Below, piece by piece: positions 11,977 to 21,092 of a DNA stretch of 64,000 nucleotides. This stretch comes from Dimorphilus gyrociliatus. Lineage: Eukaryota > Annelida > Polychaeta > Dinophilidae. The stretch is from positions 2,622,631 through 2,686,630 of the forward strand of contig CAJFCJ010000009.1 of the NCBI GenBank assembly GCA_904063045.1, in the 5' to 3' direction. Within the stretch, counting starts at the first letter, position 1. The number at the start of each line of letters is the position of its first letter. Under the pieces are notes generated by a model. It saw only the letters and a list, made by a program, of their open reading frames with translations. It had not been told where the DNA came from and did not search any database. The translations under genes and the position numbers were made by a program.

Positions 11977-13221
11977 TTATTGATTAAACCCCTCAGCTGT
12001 TATTGATAATTTATCATTGATAATCCGATCAATCTTATCACGAGTTTCATCGGCTTGACTTATCTTATCAATTGGAGTCCAACTTGAATCGTACTCGTAT
12101 CTATAAGCTCCGACATATTTATGTGGATTACTACTACCCCACTCCTGAAAGAAATAAGACACATAAGGGCGTGTGTAATGAAAAAATTATGCAAATAAGT
12201 CTAATAGCTCATTTGCATAGAGCTATAAATAATAGTAGAAAGAGTGATAGAACATCAGAACATCGTCAAGCATGTTTAAATTATTCTTCATTCTCCTTAT
12301 TTGCTCTTCAGCTCTACTTTTTACAAGTTGTGGTTAGTAAATAATTACTAATAATCTTTAATGTTAATCCTTTAAAAAATGTTCCATATATTACTAAACA
12401 CTGTAATAAATATGCCTTCTATAAGAGAGAATAATAAAATGGAAATTTGTTTTTTCTTTAAATTTTTAGAAACTTATTTCCAACAACAACCAGCGAAAAT
12501 GGACAGATTGAGGCGCAGATGGATTGATATTCGTCGAGCAGAAGCCCGACACATACTAAAATGTTTACAATCCGGTAATAAGGGCGATTGCAATTTCAGA
12601 GAAAAAATCTTTTGACCATTTCGAAAAGAAGAAAATTACCGTTGGTGAAACAATAGATAAGAAAGTTTTGTTATCCGCCCTTCTATAGACGTAGTATATG
12701 TTTCCTGGTTTCTTTATCAAGTTGCATTCGGCGTGGTTAAGGTCTGTGTCTCTTTTTGCTTCTTCTAATATCTAATAAATATAAATATATACATGTAATT
12801 TTAAAAAGTACTATATGTGTAAAAGTGAACCTTCTATTGAATAGAATGTTTTTTTTCTAAATAATTCTTAAATATCTTTGAAAACGTACCCTAAAAGCTT
12901 GTTCTTTCAAGTTATTCATTTGCTCTAATATAACCTGTAATTTTGTATTGACACTCATCTTCACCTTCGAATCGGACTGTATTTCGAGTTAAAGAAATCT
13001 TAATTAGAAATACTATTGAGGTGAGTATTAATGGTCAAACCTGCTGAATCTGATTCGCCAAATTTACTAAATCGTTCTCATCGTAAACCTTACGAACTTT
13101 TTCCCTACAAACCAATTGGAACTCCGCAACAGATTCACTTAGATTTCCTTAAGAAAAAAAGTAGTATTATAAGCATAGATTAATTAAATTCTTTACCAAT
13201 ACAACCTTTATCAGACTCCAT
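11977..13221 (-). CDS. C1orf50: C1orf50 homologue (DUF2452 protein)
   Basis: Five exons (minus): 13197-13221, 13041-13147, 12890-12976, 12640-12771, 11977-12144, encoding 172 residues. The recognised core reads [19 protein letters not shown], then [13 protein letters not shown] and [17 protein letters not shown], which closely matches the conserved part of human C1orf50. The N-terminal half is an amphipathic helical region ([18 protein letters not shown]). Family members are small and soluble, with no settled biochemical role. Introns 1-3 are 49, 64 and 118 bases, but intron 4 is 495 bases and contains a complete gene on the other strand (12272-12615). The ATG at 13221 gives MESDKGCIG and is the first in frame. 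Confidence in the family is high; function is unknown. Confidence 0.9.
12189..12231 (+). promoter_or_regulatory. Compact promoter: two inverted octamer motifs and a TATA box
   Basis: ATGCAAAT at 12189-12196 and its reverse complement ATTTGCAT at 12211-12218 are followed by TATAAATA at 12224-12231. The plus-strand peptide ATG is at 12272, so a start of transcription near 12255 would leave a 5' UTR of about 17 bases. The octamer is the classic POU-domain binding sequence. All of this sits inside intron 4 of the C1orf50 homologue. Confidence 0.6.
12272..12615 (+). CDS. Small secreted peptide, nested in an intron of the C1orf50 homologue
   Basis: Two exons, 12272-12332 and 12470-12615, joined by a 137-base intron (donor GTTAGT, acceptor after a T-rich tract, TTTTTAG), give 68 residues. 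Residues 1-20 ([20 protein letters not shown]) are a clear signal peptide. The mature part of about 48 residues is arginine-rich ([17 protein letters not shown]). Near the C terminus it has two cysteines, spaced C-x8-C, that could form one disulphide loop. It ends NFREKIF with no glycine for amidation. I do not recognise the family; a peptide hormone, neuropeptide or small antimicrobial are all possible. An octamer/TATA promoter lies just upstream. A possible poly(A) signal AATAAA at 12774-12779 would make the 3' UTR run antisense to exon 4 of the host gene. Confidence 0.65.
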
Positions 13222-13638
13222 TTTAATCGGCAAGTTCTTCGATAGTTAATTAACAAAACAAATAGCGAGATGATTCCTTTCTAACAAGTTATCTGGAATG
13301 GTATAACATGCGTGAAAGGTCAAGGTTGTTCGAAAATTAAACTTCTTCCGGTTACAAATAAAAACTGGTGTTTCTATACAAAATTGACATGTCTTAAAGA
13401 AGTTCGAAAAAGTGATAAAATCAGGTTTTACTAAGATAAAAATCTAAACCATGTTATAGGCAGAAAGAAGAAAATTATTATCAAATTGATGTATACTAAC
13501 TACGTATGAACGTCATAAAAAGGCTTTGAAAATGAAGAAGAAAATGTCTCCTAATAGTTTTCAAATAATCAAGTTACAAGGCTAAGAAAAATTATTATAA
13601 TAATAAAACTTTAATTAATAATAACTGGTTGAAACTAC

Positions 13639-13652
13639 CTATCACGTGATAG
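13639..13652. promoter_or_regulatory. Palindromic E-box CTATCACGTGATAG
   Basis: A perfect 14-base palindrome centred on CACGTG, about 420 bases upstream of the C1orf50 ATG. TCACGTGA is the extended core preferred by USF/MITF-type bHLH-zipper factors. A second TCACGTGA is at 26358-26365. Use as a regulatory site is inferred. Confidence 0.35.
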
Positions 13653-13952
13653 TTTTCTTTTAACAGACAAACGTAATAGTACGTAAAATAGGTTGATCAG
13701 TTTCGAATGTTGTATTCTTCCATTGTTTTACGCCATTATCAAAAGCATTTGCTTGTAATATTAGATATGTTAAAGACTTTTAACTTGTATTTATTATATA
13801 TACAAAAATATATATTATTATAACATCTTTAACGCTTTATAATTAAAATAGTACTTCTTTATCTCCAATATCTCTATAACAATTTCCAATCTTTAGGGTA
13901 TTTTCGTATTATTGCTAGTATTACTTTTTTCTATCATAAATGTTGTATGTTC

Positions 13953-13978
<26 letters not shown>
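13953..13978. repeat. (GT)13 microsatellite
   Basis: An uninterrupted GT dinucleotide run, followed by GTATAC-containing sequence. Simple-sequence repeat in intergenic DNA. Confidence 0.9.
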
Positions 13979-13986
<8 letters not shown>

Positions 13987-15273
13987 ACAACATACCATAT
14001 GTGTATACTAGATATTATCTGTGTAAGAGATAGATGACAAGTAAAATGATAGAACAATTGTAATTAACGGGGAAAATTTCCTTCATTTTTCTTCCCAAAG
14101 TTTATAAAAATATGAAAAGGCATACACTATACTATAGACATTTCTCTTATTCGCTGGTTAAAGTCGATAAAACAATTTTCTAGTAAATTTTATAATTAGA
14201 ATATATATATCTTTTATAAAAAGATTCCTTCCAAATTCTATAGCTTTCCATACACATTCTTAAAAATACATTAAAACAGTATACGTAGTTATGTAACATT
14301 TTTTAAATAGATTGTCTAGACTAATTCTATACGATAAAAAACGAAAAATGATAAAGTGTTATTCTATTTTTGTATTATTGATTGATTTTAGTTCAATTTT
14401 CGTACAGAACCTATTTTTATAAATAGTATAATAAGTAAAAAAGAAATAGAGATAGAAAGAGAGAGAAAAAAGAAAAGTATACTAATTGAATCATATTTCT
14501 AAAAATAGTCTATAGTCTAAGTTTTGGGAGTGGTACAAAATACATCGCAAAAAGAAAAGAATTCGACCTATTACTATTTCTTTATCATTCTAAAAAATTT
14601 TCCTGCTATAGGCCTTAAATATACAATGATTAATAAAAAAAAAAGTTGAAATTTTTGTGTATTTGTTAATTAAATGATAAAAGAATTAAAGAAAAATTCT
14701 ATATTATTATAATTGTAACGATTTTCCAATAGTTAAATTCCTCTTGAAATTTACGACGAATAGTTTGTTGAACTCTTCCAAATTGAAATGGCTTTCGTAC
14801 CGAAATAAAAGAGAAATCAATACGTTCATTTATCACTCTGTGCATAAAATCTAAAGTGTTCTCTTTGGCAAATTATATATCAAGTAATTTTATTTTAACA
14901 ACAATCATTATCATCTCCTTTGTCATTAAAATGCTTCCTTTAAATACATGTATAAATGCATATATATGCAATGTATAAATACTTTTCGCGTTACTATCTA
15001 TACAGCTGTTTCTTACTTAATTTTTAGTTTTGCATAATTTTAACTTTTAAACTTCTAAGATTTCACTTTAAAATTTATTTTGTTTAATAGAATGTAAATA
15101 TCTGATAACAGTGCAGCATTAAAAGTAATAAGCAATAAAAATAATCAAAATCTATCTATATAGATTTAATTGCCAAGTATACATACTACAATGCATACGC
15201 AAAAACTGAGATTTACTTAAATTTGTTATTCTTTTCTTCTTTTGCAAAACCGTATATTTCACTAATATCTAAT

Positions 15274-17319
15274 TTAATAATTTTTACCATCGGGAAATTT
15301 TTCGGGTTGACGTAAGTTTCTATCTTCTATCCATTTTTCCCATAAAGATCTGACAAAGTCGGTGACCGTTATGGTATTTGTATTACAACCAATAAGTCTG
15401 AGTATAAAAATTCCATCTGGTCGTAGATAGTCGTTACTGAATCTCTTAACATTTTCTTTATCGTCAGCTCCAGATTTAATTATTCCACCCAGTCTAAGGT
15501 GTTTACGGATGTAGCGTTGATTGTCAACGCTAGACGTTGTCCTTAAGATCCATTTGATTAGAGCTACTCCTTGAATAAGTACAAGGAAAATAATCCACCA
15601 CCAGATAAAAAGGAAAAGTTTTTCATTGAATAAATTAATAGGCAATACGCATTGAACGGTATATCTTTGAACGTTTCCCAATCTTCTTACCAAGAAATCG
15701 CACATAGTAACTCTCGGAAATCTCGGAGAGTTTGTCCAATCTTGGCCCAAAGAGAGCTCTTTTAAAACTTGCACACCGTACGCGTGAAACCTTGATCCCA
15801 TAAAGACATCAAGGATAAACAGTTGTGCTAAAGCGTTTAAAATATAGAAAAACTTTGTAACCAAATAAAGGGACACAAGGTAAGTCCCCTGCCGTCTACC
15901 GCAGCACACGCATAATACAGATAGGCAGTTTTTTAACGAAACTGTCAATTTACTACTAAGATAATCCTGAGCGTTAAGATAGCGATGCATTTGTTCCGTC
16001 ATATGTTTTAATGTACTATCCCTGTTAGCAATCTTTTCTGTGTTTTGGAAGGATTCGGCTGATTCAACAATAGATTTGATATCAATACCCGATTTGTTGT
16101 TCAAGCTTCTCCAAATCAAGGTCGCTGAAAAAGATAAAAATTGACCTTTTCTATTGACTTAAGATTTTACTACTTACGAAGATAAAAGAATAGGGCCATC
16201 ACTAAGAATATTATAGGTACCCACTGGTAATATGGGATAATATTACGTTTTTCATGTTCATGGTGCTTTGGTATGTGATCATCAAATGGTAGGTAATAAG
16301 TATTTTTAATCCAACAATAACTGTTGGTGTATTCTTCCCAGCCGCCACTAAAATGAGCAGGTACCCAGCAATTAATAGGTTCGCCAACAAACTATAAGAA
16401 AGGAAAAGATAGTCATGTAATAAATATAAACATTCTTGGCTTATAATAACAATTGTAGAAGTGAAAAAGTAAATAAAAGAAAATCACGATCAATCAATAT
16501 ATTCCTCTAAGTTTATATATTTATTAAAGACCTCAAATATAATTTTAAAAAAATAGAGAACCTGCCATTAAACAATACACATACTTTTCTCTTCTATTGG
16601 TAAAATAATACGCTATGTACTTAAAAAAAAGGGAATAATTAATAATATTCAAATTACGAATGAAATAATACTACAGCTTCTCTACGTAGGTTTGGATAGG
16701 TATTTCTTTTTGTTTTATCATATGTAATGTAATGTTATATCCTTGGGATTGATAGAAAGATATCTTTAATGCACAATATCTTCTTTTATATTGTACAACT
16801 TATTAATAAAGTAATCTTGATATTTGCCACCAATTAATTTACATCAACTATTAAACAAATAAGTACACATACATACTGTACACACATAATTATAATTGAT
16901 AAGACAAGTAGGCCTATTCTCAACAATAGGAAATATTATCCCTGGCACTTTGAAAGATCTATTGTTTGGTAAAAATTTTTTATAACCTAAAAAAATTAAA
17001 CTGTTGTTAAGAAAGTTTTTTCTCAGATCTTTTTAATACGTTCTTTACTAAATATTTTCCAATAGATAAATAATAGGCCTATATAAGGAAAAAAAAACAA
17101 CTTGAACTTTTCAACTCGGAAGAACGCGTTGGTGGCTATGTATACACAAAAAAAAAGTTGTCAAAAAAAAGCGTCATGTACCTGTTTAGCAGAAACAACT
17201 ACGGCAAATACAACCAAAATAGCTGAGGTGAAACGATGCGAAAGTCTATCAGCGCTAGTATCATCATTCCTTGACTTGGAGAGGGGAATTCCTCCTATTA
17301 CCCCAATAATCTTATCCAT
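15274..17319 (-). CDS. Innexin (invertebrate gap-junction channel subunit)
   Basis: Three exons (minus): 17182-17319, 16178-16391, 15274-16124; 400 residues. The protein opens MDKIIGVIGG, a usual innexin start. TM1 ends in VVVSAKQ, and the first extracellular loop CWVPAHFSGGWEEYTNSYCW carries the two conserved cysteines. The innexin signature YYQWVP stands before TM2. TM3 lies near YLVTKFFYILNALAQLFIL, the second loop cysteines are in MCDF and VQCVLPIN, and TM4 is FLFIWWWIIFLVLIQGVAL. Length and four-helix order match the family, whose members form intercellular gap junctions or hemichannels. A splice-acceptor-like CTCTTCAG lies 12 bases before the ATG. A donor-like GTACCT near 17487 could end an untranslated first exon, so transcription may start upstream of 17480. 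Confidence 0.93.
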
Positions 17320-18777
17320 GTTTCCAACAATCTGAAGAGTGGGAAAATAAAAAAATACTCGATATATTTCTTCTTTTCACGAAAAATTTTCTTCCAAATT
17401 CCTCATGAGAATGGAAGATAACAATAATAAACTTCAATATTTTTAAAATATGCTCTAAACAATCAGAAAATGAAGATAAGGTACCTATCTAGCGGTTCGA
17501 AACAAAGCGATGTTCTTTCTGGCTAACACTTTTCCAAGGTATCCTTTTCCGCTCTGCTTTTAAATCCAAATTTTTTGGGACATATTACTACACGGAGCAG
17601 AAACCTGACTAACAGCATTGTGTGCGTGCATGACCCTTTTTTGACACCCAATACTTTGCTATAGTTAATACTAAAAATAAAAGATCTACAAGTATCTTAG
17701 TAATATAGCTAAAACTTTAAATATTTCTATAGAAAGCATGAAATTTCAAGTAAAAAAGCTTTAATTATAGAGAAAAAAGGCACAAAATAAAGAATTAAAT
17801 ATTATTAAAATATTTATTTTTTAATTCAGTACATTCTACTTGAATACTTCTGTTGTCCTAGTAAAAATAAAATACTTCAATTTTATATTAAACAAACTTA
17901 TTTTACATTTTATTCAAAGTGTAAATTTGCTCTTGTTAAAGAGTAGAAAGGTCAATTTTATTATATAATAAGAGAGAGATAGAAATATCGGATGTTGTGC
18001 TTTTTATGTCTTAAATGAATAATATCTTCAGTTTTTATAGTTATTTTTTTTTTCAAATAGTATTGTAACATTGTATATTAAATTAAGACTAAATAGGATG
18101 TAGATGATAGGGTTAAACCTACTTTTAAACTAATAAATAATTTGCTATACTTATAGCAAATACACTTTGAACATTGTTGTTGTAAATAACGATTACCTGA
18201 CAAAACAATTTGATTTTATATAATAAATTAGTAAAATAAATAGATAGCTATATGTATTAGCTAATATATAATATTATTATATAAGTTAAACAACGGAATT
18301 GTACTCAGAATGAAAATAATCGGGGTGAGAGGGGGAAAATCGTTTTGATGGTGATATTTCCATGATTTTTTGTCACAATCTGAAAAATATATTTCTAAAC
18401 CTTCATTATTCTGTAATTAAACTTTGCATGTTTGAAGTTTAATACTTTATCTGTTTGTATAGTAATTAAAATTAAAAGACGAATTAGGCGGGAAAACAAA
18501 CTGAAAATTGTTCAAAATAGAACGATTTCCGTCTTTGCTTACTATGCGCATGCGCATATAAAAAATAACACTGTTTCGCCTAGAATAATAATATAAGTCA
18601 ATCTAAGCTTATCATTGAGTTATTATTATTTGTTTGTTAACCTACGTCATCTATTTTTGTAAAATTCAAATTCAAGGTACCTTTTAGATTATTAATTTTT
18701 TGATTTAAATGTCTATTTTACTCGAATACTTATGAGCTATGTTTTCGTGATTCATACACAGTTTATCGTTCAACGCT
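17320..18777. other. Divergent upstream region of innexin and PEN-2
   Basis: Shared 5' region of two oppositely oriented genes. A possible untranslated exon of the innexin lies near 17488-17575 on the minus strand. An NRF1-like palindrome occurs at 18545-18556. No further coding frame was found; the rest is AT-rich. Confidence 0.5.
18545..18556. promoter_or_regulatory. NRF1-type palindrome TGCGCATGCGCA
   Basis: TGCGCATGCGCA is an exact match to the nuclear respiratory factor 1 consensus. It lies 222 bases upstream of the PEN-2 ATG and is strikingly GC-rich for this DNA. It is a likely promoter element of the PEN-2 gene, and it is also about 820 bases upstream of COX5A. Confidence 0.5.
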
Positions 18778-19083
18778 ATGGATTTAGCTAAAGTAAGCAA
18801 TGGAGAGAAGCTTAACATATGTAGGAAATATTTTTATGGTGGATTTGGTCTTCTACCTGTATTATGGCTTGTCAATTTCGTATGGTTTTTTCGAGATGCA
18901 TTTTTAAAAGAGACATTCCCTGAGCAAAAGAAACTCCGTCAGTACGTAACAATATCGGGAATCCTTGCACTTTTTGGTATAGGAATAGTGGTGGCATGGG
19001 CTATTGTCTATCAAAAATATCGACTCGATTGGGGCGAAGCTGGAGATAGATTATTATTTGTTATTCCTGTTGGGAAACCATAG
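18778..19083 (+). CDS. PSENEN: Gamma-secretase subunit PEN-2
   Basis: Single-exon gene of 101 residues, the usual PEN-2 length. The start MDLAKVSNGEKLNICRKYF is followed by the conserved LPVLWLVNFVWFF block and a long hydrophobic segment (SGILALFGIGIVVAWAIVY). The C terminus (LDWGEAGDRLLFVIPVGKP) matches the family end of the form WG..GD.L.F..P.G.P. PEN-2 is the smallest subunit of the presenilin protease that cleaves Notch and APP-like proteins within membranes; it helps presenilin mature. The lack of introns is notable for an animal PEN-2 gene but the frame is intact. Transcription probably uses the NRF1-like element near 18550. Confidence 0.95.
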   Translation: MDLAKVSNGEKLNICRKYFYGGFGLLPVLWLVNFVWFFRDAFLKETFPEQKKLRQYVTISGILALFGIGIVVAWAIVYQKYRLDWGEAGDRLLFVIPVGKP

Positions 19084-19366
19084 ATCTAATCTGGTTTATG
19101 ATAAATTACAATCGAATTTTATAATATCAACCATGATTTATATATATTATATATGTATATAATTATATATAATATTTATGATCAATGAAAGTCTGTCATA
19201 TGTTTTTTTTTTTAGTCTTTAAATATATTTTCGAAAATATTTGCAACTAATCAGGAAGTTACGGGCGGGACTATTATAGGTTGAAAAAGAAAACTGGTAT
19301 AAGCAAGCAAAATTGCCATTCTCCTCCGCCATTTTGAACTTAGAGGACAGAAAGGATTTTTGAATA

Positions 19367-20381
19367 ATGTTGAGAATTTTCACCTCCAGAGTAGCATCTG
19401 TTGTTGAGACAGCAGCGAGAGCCAATTTGAGTGCCACATCAATCGGTTAATTTTACTTTTTTCTATTGCTTCTGAATATACAAGCGTAAATAATTATTCG
19501 GTATGGGCGATATAGCAAGACAGTTGACATACGTTATACTAACCTCCAAAAACTCTATATTTATCTATTAATGAATTTTAATCATAATTGTAGAATGTAG
19601 ATATCGCTATTGTAAGCTTAAAATATATCTGTTATCCACTGAGAAAATTTGATGCAGGATTGCTTGGGCTTATCCTCGGTCCTCTTGATAATTTGCCCTT
19701 GTCATGATACATAATAATTTAGAATCACAGAATAATTTACTTTGAAAGAATACGCTAAACCACACAAATTGAAACGTTTAATGTTTTTATCAATATAGAA
19801 ACTCGTGTAAAATATAGGCCTACGTAAATCCTTGGTTAACCTTCATAATTTTGTTATTATTGAAGTAGAATTATGGCTAGAAGCAAAGTTTATTTTGTAT
19901 ACAAGAACTATGTCCTAATTAAATGTTATATTGTTATATTTGCTACAGTCTCAAGACGCTGTATGTCGAAACATGTAGTCGAGTCTGAAGAAGAATTCGA
20001 CGCCAGGTACGAAAGTTTCTTCAACCGTCCAGATATCGATGGATGGGAAGTGAGAAAAGCCATGAACGACATCCACGCCGACGATTTGGTCCCAGAACCC
20101 AAGATTGTTATTGCGGCCCTCAAAGCTTGTCGTAGAATTAATGATTACGCTCTAGCCGTTCGTTATTTGGAAGCTATTAAGGTAAATTGTATGCTTTGTT
20201 TTATAGAGAATAATAATCTTTTTTGGTTTAGGACAAAACTGGACCTAAACAAGGTGAAATTTGGCCATATATGCTGAAGGAATTACAACCAACCTTATCA
20301 GAATTGGGAATTTCCACCCCAGAAGAAATGGGCTATGATAAACCGGAATTTGCATCCGAAAGTGTTTATGATATGCATTAA
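19367..20381 (+). CDS. COX5A: Cytochrome c oxidase subunit 5A, mitochondrial
   Basis: Three exons: 19367-19445, 19949-20181, 20232-20381; 153 residues. The first exon encodes an arginine/serine-rich mitochondrial leader ([20 protein letters not shown]). The second and third carry the COX5A domain: [57 protein letters not shown], and a final part with [23 protein letters not shown]5A is a nuclear-encoded matrix-side subunit of respiratory complex IV. Intron 1 (503 bases) is long for this window. A poly(A) signal AATAAA lies near 20456. The gene begins about 280 bases after PEN-2 on the same strand. Confidence 0.95.
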
Positions 20382-21092
20382 GGAGAACATTTGTTGTAAA
20401 ATCAAGACGATAGAAGTCAATTATAAATTAATTCCGGACTAACTTTTTCATTCTTAAATAAAGCCGGCAATAGGTATGATAAAAATAAAGTGTGCTTGAT
20501 AGAACCGGTTTGGAATACATTAAGCAAAAATTCGTTTACAAAAGAAGAAAGTCATACTTTCATCGTAATTACTTTAGAGCGCATTTGAACTTTCTATAGT
20601 TCACCTCATATAATGAGATTTTCCTAAGTGCACAAAGACACGATAAGAAACAAAAAGTATCCAAAAACAACTAAAATATATTGATTTCCGAACAGTTATT
20701 AACTAGTCATATATCATTTTGCAATAGAAACGCCTGAAAGCTTTGTAGCTTGAAAGGATAGGCGTTCTTTTAATTCAAAGTAAAATCGTTTTTATTTCCT
20801 TCATATCAACACCAAATAACTAATTATTATATAGTGTATTTGACGGTGATATGTCGGGTTTTTTGACGTTTTATAATAGATATTCTATATTTAAAAGTAT
20901 TAAAAAAAGAGATTTCATTAAAAGACAAAAGTACAATTAACATATCTTCTCTTTATCTTTATTTATCGTTAATAACATGTTATTTTAACTGTACAAACAC
21001 GAGGATGGATATACAGAGATGTGTACTTTCTTTCTATCTCAATCTCGCTCTCTTTCTCTCTTTATCTTTGATAGGAAACAAAACGTCGCTCT
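20382..21092. other. Convergent spacer between COX5A and the CCN gene
   Basis: Holds the 3' ends of two facing genes. A hairpin-forming inverted repeat AACGCCT / AGGCGTT lies at 20729-20766. Pyrimidine-rich sequence (CTCTTTCTCT) occurs near 21040-21065. No coding frame recognised. Confidence 0.5.

Larger units (their letters stand above)
13222..15273. other. Spacer between C1orf50 promoter and innexin 3' end
   Basis: No coding frame recognised. It contains the E-box palindrome at 13639-13652, a (GT)n microsatellite at 13953-13978 and AT-rich sequence. The last few hundred bases before 15273 should be the innexin 3' UTR. Confidence 0.5.

Noticed and set aside
12072-12344. Ninety-residue plus-strand frame overlapping the nested peptide promoter
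   Set aside because: It runs antisense to the conserved last exon of the C1orf50 homologue and reads through the TATA box; the peptide frame starting at 12272 has the signal peptide and splice sites.
17500-17516. GGTTCGAAAC sequence resembling a tRNA T-arm
   Set aside because: No complementary stem, no D-arm and no acceptor stem around it; it is more likely part of an untranslated innexin exon.
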